NCBI RefSeq assembly: GCF_040183065.1
Contig: NC_091121.1
Span: forward strand, 38,105,287 to 38,169,286
DNA length: 64,000 nucleotides
Direction: 5' to 3'
Origin: Periplaneta americana
Taxonomy: Eukaryota; Arthropoda; Insecta; Blattodea; Blattidae
Shown here one piece after another: positions 43,831 through 55,273 of the stretch (within the stretch, counting starts at the first letter, position 1; each line of letters begins with the position of its first letter). The notes under the pieces are model-generated. The model saw nothing but the letters and a program-made list of their open reading frames with translations, was not told the origin of the DNA and ran no database searches. Both the position numbers and the translations under genes were made by a program.

Positions 43831-45125
43831 GAAACAAATTAGTTTTTTTATTTTAAACTTTTCTTGTTGCTTTTTCTTTCTTTCTTTTTCTTTTTTTCTC
43901 TTTTTTACCGATAGGCCTATCTGTTAATTAAAATATACCCCAATAAAACTAACAGGAAAAATAATTTTACAATAAACAAGTCACTAAAGTTATTTTTTAG
44001 ACTTGTAAAAAAATGCATCAAGCGACAAGACACTTTATCTAGCAAATAACACAAATTTAAAATAATCGCACATATTTCTTTTCTACTGTCCTTTTAGTAA
44101 CCACCATACTGCAATCGCCTTGATGTAATGGGAGTCCACCATGAGTAGGAAATACCAAATTGTTCAATTGGTGTACCATTCGTTACTCTTTTATGTTATT
44201 TACCATACAGATGTGCGTTGAGATTCGCATTTCAGTTCGTGTAAAAAGTGAATAAATTATTACGCACATTCAAATTTGTACTGTACTGCCAATGTTGACA
44301 CTTTCATTTGACCTCAGTTGTGTTAATAGCTAGGCTGGCTATAGAGTACACAGAGTGTATTTAAATTGGTGTCGATATTCTAGAAGCGTATTTCTACCAA
44401 ACAAACATTTAAAAAGTGGCCAGGGATTCAAGGAAATCCCCAAGATTGAGAAAAAAATCCATACTCGAACTGAAGTAATATAATACAATACATAGGCACT
44501 GTTCGTGTTCGGGAATGTTTTTTGTCCAACAGGAAACCTGTGGTTTCGAATTTCATCACTAGACTTTTCAGGCCCATAGCACTCTTCATGAAGTGGGCAT
44601 TGCACTAGGATAAGTTCAATAAACTCTCTTCGAGCCAGATCAATCACATACTGTGGCCTTAGCAACTTTCTTTTCTTCAAGGGCATTTAATATTTAATTA
44701 ATTAGTCGAGCAATCACTTAATATTCAAGATTTTATGTTTAATGTATCTGATACTGGTTTTCCAGATCATCAGTATGTAACTTTTAAAGTTTTCCATTAA
44801 TTGTAAAGATAACTGCCAACACAGGAATTCCGTGAATATTAATGAGATATGTCTTTTCACAAGATGATATTAATATGGCATGTATGAATTGGGAAAGTAT
44901 AACCTTCATTTTGGCATGTTCGAAGCATTTTAATGCGTTTTTAGATTTTTTTCATCATTATTTTCCTATTGTAAGACGTGAGAATTCCAATAATATTAAT
45001 GTACGTATTTAAAAGAAAACGTAGTGTAGGCTAAGGAATTGGAATATATAAAGAACAAAATCATGTTACTGGGCATTGTTTTTAAATCTACTAGAATTGG
45101 CTAAATTGGTTTAAAATAAAAGGAA
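43831..45125. other. unassigned stretch
   Basis: A pyrimidine-rich TTTC run at 43868-43900. A 115-codon minus ORF (44339-44686) has no domain I know and no supporting context, so I leave it uncalled. Confidence 0.35.
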
Positions 45126-45129
45126 TGAC

Positions 45130-45275
45130 ATTTATAAAACCGCAATTAGCAAAGCTAAGTTGGAAAGTACTGCTGCATATATCTCAACTTTCAAGAATCC
45201 ACGTAAAGATGCTTAAAATTTAATAAAATCAAGAACTTTATCTAGCAATGCTGATGATAAGGCTACCGGAATACT
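45130..45275 (+). pseudogene. LINE fragment upstream of RT domain
   Basis: Plus frame NDIYKTAISKAKLESTAAYI then STFKNPRKDA, matching the 'yk..I..aK...n..yI..s.n..ka.W' linker ahead of RT. It lies head-to-head with the next fragment. Confidence 0.5.
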
Positions 45276-45284
45276 TCCCATGGT

Positions 45285-45985
45285 ATACAGAGTCAAAAGC
45301 TTTACTTAGATCATACAAAATACTCGTCAGAAAACAATGATTTTCAGAAGCTTAATGTGTATTTGTAAGATTAATCACTACACTAATAGTACTAAAATCC
45401 GATCTGAATCTATATTTCTGCCTTGAGAAAAAATTGGGCTAGCGGCGTGGTAGAGGGCTGGCCTCGCATTCGGGAGGTCCGGGGTTCGATCCCAGGGGCC
45501 GGCAATCCTAACTGAGGTTTTCCATGGTTTCCTCAGTTATTTCCCGGCAAATGCCGGGATTGTACCTCTTGAAAGTCCGGCGATGGACGGCGATCCTTCC
45601 CTTAATCCTTTCATATGTGTGAGTGAATGATGTGTAATGTCTTAAATGTTTATGTTGTATCGGAGGTGGCCCTGGCATAGAGCTGATCCCTCATCCGGGG
45701 AGGCCCTCCATGTCCTTGTGTGGTCAAAAAAGTATGTATGTGATCCATAGATTAATTCCTCTCCCAACAGGTCGCGACCCTGTAAGGCCCGGGTGGCGTG
45801 GGTTGTGTAAATGCACATAGAAGGGAGAGGTTAAACTGAGAGAAAGAAATAAAGAAAGAAAGAAAGAAAGAAAGAAAGAGAGAAAGAAAAAATTGTTTGT
45901 CGTAAAATATTCATACAATTGAGACTTCATACAAATTTCCCGAATCTTTGAAAAAACCGGGAAGTAAACTTGAGTATTATGTAAT
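45285..45985 (-). pseudogene. LINE RT fragment split by a SINE
   Basis: The minus strand reads FTTNNFF up to the SINE boundary, then SRQKYRFRSDFSTISVVINL and LTSILYDLSKAFDSVYHGKY ('Q.GFR...sT..a...l' and 'lfDLSKAFDsV.H'). The frame is restored across the SINE when it and one target copy are removed. Frameshifts are present. Confidence 0.7.
45437..45885 (+). mobile_element. tRNA-derived SINE, family D, with 10-bp TSD
   Basis: Head GGCTAGCGGCGTGGTAGAGG, B box GGTTCGATCCC at 45483. Body about 400 bp with CTGAGGTTTTCCATGGTTTC, ending in (GAAA)n. GAAAAAATTG is duplicated at 45427-45436 and 45886-45895. Confidence 0.88.
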
Positions 45986-45988
45986 TAG

Positions 45989-46917
45989 CAGGCTTCGAGA
46001 CTTTGGATCCAATACAATAAGTTTACTGTGCACTTACTATAGGTTCTTGACTCGCTGCAGGTAGTGAAAGGTAGAGATGTGTTGAGGTAACAATGTTGCT
46101 ATTTAGCGTGGTGCACGGTAGTATGGGGAAGCACACATATGGACATTCTGAAAGTAAATATACATTACACAATGATAATGTGAAAAGAATGTGAAAATCA
46201 TTTATTCTCCTGTCTTTTATAAGCATTTGTGTTTAATTATACACAGTGTTAATGGTGGAAATAAACATGTAGGAATTTTAATTTATTCATTTATCCTATT
46301 GGTCGTCTTTACGAAGTGTAGTTACAGTACCGAATTGCAATGTACTACAAGATAGGCCTACATTTTCATTGCCTCAAACGTAAATCTTTTTCAGTTGTCT
46401 ACCAAACACAGTTTGTACTGTGAAAAGATGCGCTCTAGGTCGCATGAATTTATAGGAGCAAAACGAAAAAACCTAACATCATTGCAGTCTCTAAGAGACA
46501 GTCCTTTATTCTCGGGTGCCTCTATGTCCACTAATTTGCTGTTTATGTTACACAATGTTCCATATCCGTTATTTTTGTATAAAATTGATTTCTACTTCTG
46601 TTTTACATGTTCAGTAACCGGTGTACTTAATGTCTCATTAATTCTCTGCATCATTTTCTAAATTAATTTGAGGGCTTCCGGCATCTCTTGCTCTGACTTT
46701 CCTAACCGTGTAATAGTTTCAGACAGAGTTTGAAAATAGGTTTGTATGAAAACCAAATTATTCATCAGAACCTTCAAATTCAAAGCGTTTTCCTTTGCGT
46801 ATTTGTCATTCATTCTACAGTACCCCCACCCACTGTACGCTTTACCACCATACTCAGTACGCCGTTATGCGGATTTCCCACTGAACTGCTCTATCGGGTC
46901 CGAAGTCTCGAAGCTTA
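45989..46917. mobile_element. non-autonomous hAT-like element, copy 1, 8-bp TSD
   Basis: Starts CAGGCTTCGAGACTTTGGAT, with the inverted end ATCGGGTCCGAAGTCTCGAA. The perfect 8-bp duplication GTAATTAG lies at 45981-45988 and 46918-46925. 8-bp TSD with CAG... ends is the hAT pattern. No transposase ORF. Confidence 0.85.
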
Positions 46918-46925
46918 GTAATTAG

Positions 46926-47118
46926 GAATAAAGAACTTGAAATTGTTCAGTTTTATTTAACAATGTGGATGTAGTGTGTTGAAATATGTTCTAAGCGATC
47001 AGAAGTAAAATAGAATAAATATGGAGTATCTAAAAGCTTCAGTATTGGGCCCTCTTTTATTTATAATAATGATAAATGATCTTATTAACAATGTCAATAC
47101 TCAATTAGTGGTTTATTA
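46926..47118 (+). pseudogene. LINE RT, piece 1 (GVPQGS...block)
   Basis: With a frameshift at GVSKS/SVLG, the sequence reads SVLGPLLFIIMINDLINNVN then TQLVVYY, leading into the YADD motif, where element 47127-48570 is inserted. Continued at 48579 and 49348. Confidence 0.8.
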
Positions 47119-47528
47119 CTGATGACCAGGCTTAGAGACTTTAGACCCGATAGATGAAAACAGTGCGATTTCAAGTTGGATACCTGGACTGTAGTGGGTG
47201 GGGGCAGTGATGGTAGCGACCTACCTGTCGTCCCATGTTCTTTATTTACTCAGTCATACTCATAAGGCAGGGAGAGGAGGTACTGTTCTGACAATAAAAA
47301 CAGTCCCGTACACCTAGTTCACTTTATCAGAAGACAGGACAAAAGATAGCTAGTAGTCTAGTTTTGATCTATGCATGTGGTTATCTATGTGATTAGTCTA
47401 AGAATATATGCGATATTATGTGACAATGAAAGACATGCTAGCAGAGAAGAAGTCTACGGACACTGCTGGGGTAGCGGAGATAGATTTCAATGACTTAGTG
47501 TTTTTTCGTTTTGCATTCATTATATCAT

Positions 47529-47785
47529 CCACACCTGTGGAGTAACGGTTAGCGCGTCTGGCCGCGAAACTAGGTGGCCCGGGTTCGATTCCCGGTCGGG
47601 GCAAGTTACCTCGTTGAGGTTTTTTCCGGGCTTTTCCCCTCAACCCAATATGAACAAATGCTGGATAACTTTCGGTGCTGGACCCCAGACTCATTTCACT
47701 GGCATTATCATCTTCATCTCATTCACACGCTAAATCACATAAGATGTTGATAAAGCGTCGTAAAATAACCTACTAAAATAAATCC
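47529..47785 (+). mobile_element. tRNA-derived SINE, family C, copy 1
   Basis: Head CCACACCTGTGGAGTAACGG, B box GGTTCGATTCC, body with CTTTCGGTGCTGGACCCC, end CGTCGTAAAATAACCTACTA. The flanks CATTATATCAT / CATTACATCAT look like an aged TSD. Confidence 0.9.
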
Positions 47786-47801
47786 ATTACATCATGTGAT
47801 G

Positions 47802-48061
47802 GTCCACACCTGTGGAGTAACGGTCAGCACGTCTGGCTGCGAAACCAGGTGGCCCGGGTTCGAATCCCGGTCGGGGCAAGTTACCTGGTTGAGGTTTTTT
47901 CCGGGGTTTTCCCTCAACCCAATACGAGCAAATGCTGGGTAACTTTCGGTGCTGGACCCCGGACTCATTTCACCGGCATTATCACCTTCATATCATTCAG
48001 ACGCTAAATAACCGAGATGTTGATACAGCGTCGTAAAATAACCCAATAAAATAAAAATAAA
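47802..48061 (+). mobile_element. SINE family C, copy 2, 11-bp TSD
   Basis: ATCATGTGATG occurs at 47791-47801 and 48062-48072. Lies 16 bp after copy 1 but is an independent insertion, since each has its own duplication. Confidence 0.93.
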
Positions 48062-48578
48062 ATCATGTGATGTAGAGCGGAGCTTCTCCCAATATAAACT
48101 TTGTCTTGCCGACTACCGAAGAAAGTTTAGTTTTGAGACCTTCAGAATGTGTGTTGTAGTAGGTTACATTGTAACAGTACCATGTATTGTACTTCATAAG
48201 TTGTGTATGCTGTGCAGAATTATTATGTATGTTGAGTAAGTATTGCACTTGTGCTTATGACAGAAGCCGAAAGGAAATGCATATTAATTAATTTTGAAAA
48301 TTTCGCATGATAGGATTTTTATTTTAATCTATGTAAAGATTAATTTTTTGCTTCTATAGAATTTTTCTCCTCTAACAATCATTTTATTGTAATGTTTGAT
48401 AAATTAGTTGCCTTTTTTTTGTAACGTCACTGTACAGTACCAGCAGACTGGACTGAACTTGGTTTCATGTACACATGTCTCTTCTTCTGCCGACTCCAAC
48501 ACAATGAAAAAGCTGCCTATAGTACGGACGTAGTAAACTTATTCTATCGGGTCCAAAATCTCGATGTCTGCTGATGAC

Positions 48579-48611
48579 ACTATTCTTCTTAATTGTCATG
48601 TTGATTGATAG
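48579..48611 (+). pseudogene. LINE RT, piece 2
   Basis: Resumes (D)D-TILLNCHVD directly after the target duplication of the hAT-like element, and runs to the next insertion at 48612. Confidence 0.75.
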
Positions 48612-49339
48612 TAATATGCGTTACAAGAGCGGTATGTTTAAGTTTTCATGTTCGAGGAAAAGTTTGAAAAAGCGAAACGTAGTTGAGCTTTTTTAATTTC
48701 AGAGAATTGAAAGAAAACATACCGCTCGTGTATCGTACATTATTTTGTGTGAAGATCGTTTATTACATACCTGAAAGAGGAATTTCTAATTAGTTGCAAT
48801 GAAATCTCCATCTTGGTTTCTGTTCAATGACGGCAAATTTGCAAAACAAAAATATCTATCTTCAACATTGTTGCTTCAAAATATTTCCTATGTTTACTAT
48901 ACTCCAGCAGGCCGTGATATACGTCTGTCTTTTTCCCCCCCAGTCTATGATGAGTCTGGAATCTTGTTGATTTTTCACGGCTTCCTTAATGTTACTTGCA
49001 TCACGAATACAGTAACTTTAGTGGAGTTGTAGAGTTTACTTAATTTTTGCAAATATTTAAAAACAATCATTAACAGTGCAATTTAGGTGAAATTGCAGTG
49101 GTAAGTTTCCAATTTATAATTTTGCCATATTGAACGTCTCTAAAAACAATATGTTAAAAGCCTAAAGCAGTAAAATCAATATGTCACTTAAGCGGTAAGA
49201 AGAGGGAAATTGTTGTGTGTGTTAGGTTGGGAATACTGAATGTGGAATTTTAGACTTTCCGCGGATTGGTTTTGTGCGGAAACCAAGCAAATACGCACGA
49301 TCTCGGACAAATTTAACTTCGAATTACTGCTGCTTTATC
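48612..49339. mobile_element. element 'H', copy 2, 8-bp TSD
   Basis: ATTGATAG lies at 48604-48611 and 49340-49347. It is homologous in inverse orientation to 14381-15203, with the palindrome near its left end (GAGCGGTATGTT...AACATACCGCTC, 48620-48730). No long terminal inverted repeats. A 77-codon ORF (48799-49032) is not preserved in the other copy. Confidence 0.85.
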
Positions 49340-49347
49340 ATTGATAG

Positions 49348-49900
49348 AAGCGCAGAATTGGTTTAATGCTAATCGTTTTTTCATTAAATGAAAAGAAAAC
49401 AGAAACATTGTAGTTTACTATACTTGGCACATTGACGAAAATAAATCGATTAAGGTACTTGGTATATGGATCGAGACAAAACTAACATGGAAAGCTTATG
49501 TAAATTATTTAATTACAAGATTGTTTATATTATTATAGTTATTAAGAAATTTTAAGAATATATTTCAGCTTATTATGAGTATTTTCATTCAATTAATATA
49601 TATATATATATGGAATATTATTTTGGGGAAGTAGTACACACAGCCGAAATAATTAATTCTACAATAAGATTTGGAACCTCAGCCACTCAACCACCTGAAG
49701 TGAACGAAGAGAAAAATAAAATCTACGAGCTCACGATTCTGTACTTATCAGCGAAATAAACATTGAAAAAAATCACAGTTACCGGTCTCTTCCTCGGAGC
49801 CATAGGCAGCATTTCGCCAACATATTTATTGTGTACACTCAATTTAAATTGTAGTAGGTTCTATTTTCGCTTATAAGGTTTTAATCTGTCTTGTTTGAAA
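49348..49900 (+). pseudogene. LINE RT, piece 3
   Basis: Reads LIEAQNWFNANRFSLNEKKT ('aq.Wf.aN.L.lN..Kt'), then DENKSIKVLGIWIETKLTWK AY ('flGi.iD..L.W..H'). After several stops come SATQPPEVNEEKNKIYEL and VTGLFLGAIGSISPTYL, a LINE-type C-terminal block. The last part may derive from a different LINE. Confidence 0.72.
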
Positions 49901-50214
49901 CCTCCTTACATAATTTTTCATTTTAAGTTTTATTGTAAGTTATTCTATGTCGCAAGACAAATCCAAAATATTGGGTGAGACTAATAAATTAAACATTAAA
50001 AAAATTAGAAGACGACATTAAGAATAATAACTAAATCTTTGTTTTATGAACATTGCAACCCCATTTTCATACGTGAAAGGATAATGACTTTAACTTGTAT
50101 GCATATTTTCAAAATATTATTGCTTTTAAATGTAACATTAATTCGCCTCTTTTCAAAACATATACAAGGCAACAAGGTCTATGTAATATTCTCACATTTA
50201 GACAAAATAAATCA

Positions 50215-50520
50215 ATACATGATCACAAATGCTAAGCACACCCACAGATACATCACCACAGACATGGAAATACTACACATCCAACCAAAAAGCCAGAACA
50301 ATATGAAATATATAGACACACGAAAACACACCCCAACGAAATTCTCAACATACAACTCAATTTCAGAACACACACACTCTTTGACTCTACACTATACTAC
50401 ACGAACGCACCCTCACAGGAAACTGAACATAAGGCGCCAAGATCAACAGCGACCAGTTGTGAGGATGACCCATAAATAGGTCGAAACATGTAAACAAGGT
50501 ACGTTAGAATTTAACACAAG
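50215..50520 (+). pseudogene. retroelement C-terminal remnant, possibly Penelope-like
   Basis: QYMITNAKHTHRYITTDMEI then LHIQPKSQ. After a frame shift come EQYEIY-type and RHTKTHPNEILNTQLNF. The 'hl..~H.y..i...m.iLh..pK...ln.lE.yeIyr..k' pattern follows GIY-YIG endonucleases of Penelope-like elements, as far as I recall. The GIY-YIG core is not present. Confidence 0.4.
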
Positions 50521-50719
50521 AAAGTCTCATCATACATATTCCGAAGTGATACAGTGTTAAAAGTTGTGTAATCAAGGCGTATAGAATTATTTTATTTAGA
50601 CTGGAATGCTATTTGGAAAATAATTTCTGGTTCGCTGGTTGACCGGTCTTTTTACCACATTGATCACTTTTTTTAACCTTAGTCATAGGAGTATTTAATT
50701 ATCCTTGTGATTATGTGCT

Positions 50720-51094
50720 ATTATTGCAACGTGCTTATTCTTGTAATCATGTGATCAGATATCTGTATTTCATTTTATGCAATCTCTCATTTTACTCTTC
50801 AATATTCTTCAAAACTCTAATCCTAGCCACTTAGCTTCTCGTTTTCAACATTTGTCCTCATATCACGAAATAAATACACGCTCACAACACCATATCACAC
50901 TCGCCATTCCTAAACACAGAACATCCTTCTACTCTTCATCTTTCACCATCTCTGCAACTCATCTCTGGAACTCTCTACCACAACATGTCGGAGACTCTCG
51001 GACATTGTCTAGTTTCAAAAATAAACTAAAATTGCACTTTTTCAATTCAGATTCCTTTCAGTTATAAGCCCTTTTCTCTGCGATTGTTTTTTTT

Positions 51095-51125
<31 letters not shown>

Positions 51126-51538
51126 TTCTCTTTCTTCCTTTCCCCTTTTTTCTTCTCTTGATCACCAGATGAATTTACTGTTTTATCATACCATTTTTAT
51201 TGTGAATTTTATTTAATTTTCGTATTTCTTTTCTTTTTTATTATTATTTTATTACATTCTATTTTGTTATATTATTCCTCACGTTTTCCATATTAACAAT
51301 TTGTACTGAATGAGTTGCTTTTACTATATTCCAATGTATTTTACTTTCTTTTTTTTCCATTATGGTATTATTTTCATGTTGTTTAGTATCGATTTTATTA
51401 TGCTATTATTTTTTTTCGTAATATGTTAGTATTCTGTTCCTTAACTTTTTGTTAAATTTTCACTTCTCGTATACTTTGTAACCTGGTAGAGTGTAAAAGA
51501 AGATCCTGTGGCTCTAACTCTGCCAGTATAAATAAAGA

Positions 51539-51598
<60 letters not shown>

Positions 51599-51600
51599 TA
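50720..51600 (+). mobile_element. LINE 3' end with (ATT)n tail
   Basis: ORF 50777-51067 ends INTRSQHHITLAIPKHRTSF then FTISATHLWNSLPQHVGDSR, the 'R......l..P..rt..y..sF...a..lWNsLP' tail of a CR1/Jockey-like LINE. The 3' UTR closes CTAACTCTGCCAGTATAAAT AAAG before (ATT)n at 51538-51600. A shorter copy of this end is at 58290-58370. Confidence 0.8.
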
Positions 51601-51602
51601 TT

Positions 51603-52856
51603 ACTTACTGGCTTTTAAGGAACCCGGAGGTTCATTGCCGCCCTCACATAAGCCCGCCATTGGTACCTATCCTGAGCAAGATTAATCCATTCTCTATCAT
51701 CATACCCCACCTCCCTCAAATCCATTTTAATATTATCTTCCCATCTACGTCTCGGCCTCCCTAAAGGTCTTTTTCCCTCCGGCCTCCCAAATAACACTCT
51801 ATATGCATTTCTGGATTCGCCCATACGTGCTACATGCCCTCCCCATCTCAAACGTCTGGATTTAATGTTCCTAATTATGTCAGGTGAAGAATACAATGCG
51901 TGCAGTTCTGTGTTGTGTAACTTTCTCCATTCTCCTGTAACTTCATCCCTCTTAGCCCCAAATATTTTCCTAAGCACCTTATTCTCAAACACCCTTAACC
52001 TATGTTCCTCTCTCAAAGTGAGAGTCCAATTTTCACAACCATAAAGAACAACCGGTAATATAACTGTTTTATAAATTCTAACGTTCAGATTTTTCGACAA
52101 CAGATTGGATGATAAAAGCTTCTCAACCGAATAATAATAGGCATTTCCCATATTTATTCTGTGTTTAATTTCCTCCCGAGTATCATTCATATTTGTTACT
52201 GTTGCTCCAAGATATTTGAACTTCTCCACCTCTTCAAAAGATAAATTTCCAATTTTTATATTTCCATTTCGTACAATATTCTCGTCACGAGACATAATCA
52301 AATACTTTGTCTTTTCGGGATTTACTTCCAAATCTATCTCTTTACTTGCTTCCAGTAAAATTCCCGTGTTTTCCCTAATCATTTGTGGATTTTCTCCTAA
52401 CATATTCACATCATCCGCATAGACAAGCAGCTGATGTAACCCGTTCAATTCCAAACCCTCTCTGTTATCCTGGACTTTCCTAATGGCATACTCTAGAGCA
52501 AAGTTAAAAAGTAAAGGTGATAGTGCATCTTCTTGCTTTAGCCCACAGTGAATTGGAAACGCATCTGACAGAAACTGACCTATACGAACTCTGCTGTACG
52601 TTTCACTGAGACACATTATAATTAATCGAACTAGTTTCTTCGGTATACCAAATTCAATAAGAATATCATATAAAACTTCTCTCTTAACCGAGCCATAAGC
52701 CTTTTTGAAATCTATGAATAACTGATGCACTGTACCCTTATACTCCCATTTTTTCTCCATTATCTGTCGAATACAAAATATCTGGTCAATAGTTGATCTA
52801 TTACGCCTAAAACCACATTGATGATCCCCAATAATTTCATCTACATATGGATGTTA
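51603..52856 (-). mobile_element. endonuclease/RT LINE, 5'-truncated, ORF intact
   Basis: The minus strand is open from about 52855: [20 protein letters not shown], then [56 protein letters not shown] (catalytic YADD), [13 protein letters not shown], and the [20 protein letters not shown] ... [10 protein letters not shown] tail ending NLRVP* at 51615. No stop over about 413 codons. The endonuclease and RT fingers are missing, so it cannot move on its own. Nearly identical in its tail to 10114 and 31725. Confidence 0.9.
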
Positions 52857-52870
52857 ATCTTGTCAAAAGA

Positions 52871-52871
52871 A

Positions 52872-52917
<46 letters not shown>

Positions 52918-52948
52918 TACAAATCTGTGAGCACAATAATGTGCCTTG

Positions 52949-53012
<64 letters not shown>
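52871..53012. repeat. (ATT)n then (AAT)n tracts
   Basis: ATT at 52871-52917 and AAT at 52949-53012, complementary runs 31 bp apart that can pair as a hairpin. Confidence 0.9.
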
Positions 53013-53013
<1 letters not shown>

Positions 53014-53100
53014 CAATAAATGAAAATATATTATCTATTAACTTATTTATTCATTTATTTATTTACTTAGTTATTTATTCAATTAATCATTTTTATATTT

Positions 53101-53355
53101 TTTATTTTAGTAGGTTATTTTACGACGCTTTATCAACATCTCAGGTTATTTAGCGTCTGAATGAGATGAAGGTGATAATGCCGGTGAAATGAATCCGGGA
53201 TCCAACACCGAAAGTTACCCAGCATTTGCTCATATTGGGTTGAGGGAAAACCCCGGAAAAGACCTCAACCAGGTAACTTGCCCCGACCGGGAATCGAACC
53301 CGGGCCACCTGGTTTCGCGGCTAGACGTACTAACCGTTACTCCACAAGTGTGGAC
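53101..53355 (-). mobile_element. SINE family C, copy 3, 15-bp TSD
   Basis: ATCATTTTTATATTT is duplicated at 53086-53100 and 53356-53370. The minus strand has head CCACACTTGTGGAGTAACGG and the full body. Confidence 0.93.
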
Positions 53356-53371
53356 ATCATTTTTATATTTA

Positions 53372-54360
53372 TTTAATTATTTACTCATTTATTCTTTCAT
53401 TTAAATTACATTTCAGTAGCAATCACGCTCCATCTCAGCTTGTGGCCAGTATAAATGAAGGCTCAAACTTATCGACTTTACAGTTTATTTCGAGGGTCTA
53501 ATATAAATCCGCAAGTGGCTGGAACGTTGCACGCGCTATGACGTCAGCGATCTGAGGAATGAACATCAAGTGACGCCATACATCAACCTGATGAACAGTC
53601 AGCGTCGTGTATTATACCCAAGACAGTGCGCATAATCTGAAGATTCGAGCATCCACGTAAAGAGCACAGCGTATATGATAACAGCAGTCACGTGATCTGT
53701 CTACCCCTGGTAACGGATTAGGGGATTCTTTGAACACGCTACTCCAACTTCTGCACGAAACAAATTAAAATAATGACCACGCTACATTTTATAAAGAACC
53801 AAGCCGACGTTCTTTGCATTGTTAACAAAAAAATACTTCTGAAGGCAAGCAACTCGTGAGGAAAAGAAATGTGACAGATCCATTGTGAAGTAGATTGCTA
53901 TGGAAACTGTTAACCCATCCTCTTGCGCCGCTTCCTAGCAACGCAGTGCCCCATCCCAGCGTCCTGTGATTTTAGCCACAACAAACCCTAGTGCTACTAG
54001 AGAAAGCTACCACAATAATTTGCTTTGGTTATGCAAGGCAACTTTATGGATAAAATATGGTAATCTCCACGTATGAAAAGGGTAGCTTGTATGTATATTT
54101 TTTATCATAAATCTTAGAAGGGAAGCCTACATTTTTTGGATGAAATAGGGAGGGAGAGCTTTTAAAATTTGTATTTTATGAATGGAAGGATGTTGCAAGT
54201 TGTGGAAAATTACAGCAACAAGGTCTCTTTGTACTTAAAATAATTTTCAGACTTAACAGTTTCCATACGTAAATATAATATTCATTTTGTTGTTTTTTTT
54301 TCATTTATAACCAGTTATAAATAAAATTATTGTTTTTCAACGAATGATTCGAGTTCAATG
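53372..54360. other. unassigned, with CRE- and E-box-like motifs
   Basis: Contains a palindromic TGACGTCA (about 53540), TGACGCCA (53571) and CACGTG (53691), plus TATAAAT at 53460. A ~45-codon reading (KWLERCTRYDVSDLRNEHQV) ends at 53635 without a known match. Confidence 0.3.
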
Positions 54361-54364
54361 TGTA

Positions 54365-54366
<2 letters not shown>

Positions 54367-54398
<32 letters not shown>

Positions 54399-54596
54399 GA
54401 ATGTTTCAAAATGACTGTTCCTAATTTTTAAATGTGATAAAGGACTTGTAATAAAAAATACATACATACATACATACACACATGCATACATACATACAAA
54501 CATACATACATACATACATACATACATACATACATACATACATACATACATACATACATACATACATACATACATACATACATACATACATACATA
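54367..54596. repeat. (CA)n and (CATA)n microsatellites
   Basis: CA at 54367-54393; CATA at 54461-54596, abutting the TIR element. Confidence 0.95.
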
Positions 54597-55189
54597 CAGA
54601 CGTGGACAAATTATTAACAAAATTGACGATTTTTATGACAAATCTGTTTACAAAATTTGACTTTTCAATTTAGACTACAGTTGACAATTTTGCATATTTC
54701 TATCATTACAATAGATAGAAATATGCAAAAATGTCAACTGTAGTTTAAATTGAAGAGTCAAATTTTGTAAAGATATATAATACAAATCTTCATATTTTGC
54801 TAATAATTTGTAAATATGCAAAAATGTCAACTGCAGTTTAAATTGAAGAGTCAAATTTTGTAAAAATATAAAATAAATATCTTCAGTTTTGCTAATAATT
54901 TGGAAATATCCAAAATGAAAACTGTAGTCCAAATTGAAAAGTCAAATTTTGTAAAAATATATAATAAAAATTTTGTTTTGCTAATAATTTGTAAATATGC
55001 AAAAATATCAAATGTAGTCCAAATTGAAGAGTCAAATTTTGTAAAAAAAATTATACAGTACAAATCTTCAATTTTGCTAAAAGTTTCGAAATACGCAAAA
55101 ATGTCAACTGTAGTCTAAGCTGAAGAATCATATTTTGTAAAAATATGTGATAAATATCTTCAATTTTGCTAATAATTTGTCCACGTCTG
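54597..55189. mobile_element. 593-bp TA-flanked TIR element built from ~105-bp tandem repeats
   Basis: Perfect 20-bp ends CAGACGTGGACAAATTATTA and inverse (55170-55189), flanked by TA, with (CATA)n on both sides. The interior is about five direct units of AAATATGCAAAAATGTCAAC...GAGTCAAATTTTGTAAAAAT plus an inverted partial unit at the left. No coding capacity. TA target suggests mariner/Tc1 mobilisation. Confidence 0.85.
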
Positions 55190-55241
55190 TACATACATAC
55201 ATACATACATACATACATACATACATACATACATACATACA

Positions 55242-55271
<30 letters not shown>
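55190..55271. repeat. (CATA)n microsatellite
   Basis: Right flank of the TIR element, also the tail of the LINE at 55272-56665(-). Confidence 0.95.

Positions 55272-55273
<2 letters not shown>

Larger units (their letters stand above)
47127..48570. mobile_element. non-autonomous hAT-like element, copy 2, 8-bp TSD, carrying two SINEs
   Basis: Ends CAGGCTTAGAGACTTTAGAC and the inverse TATCGGGTCCAAAATCTCGATGTCTG. CTGATGAC is duplicated at 47119-47126 and 48571-48578, inside the RT YADD codons of the host LINE. Same family as 45989-46917. Confidence 0.9.

Noticed and set aside
44339..44686. 115-codon minus-strand ORF
   Set aside because: Open but without a recognisable domain, family or context; could be chance in a long spacer.
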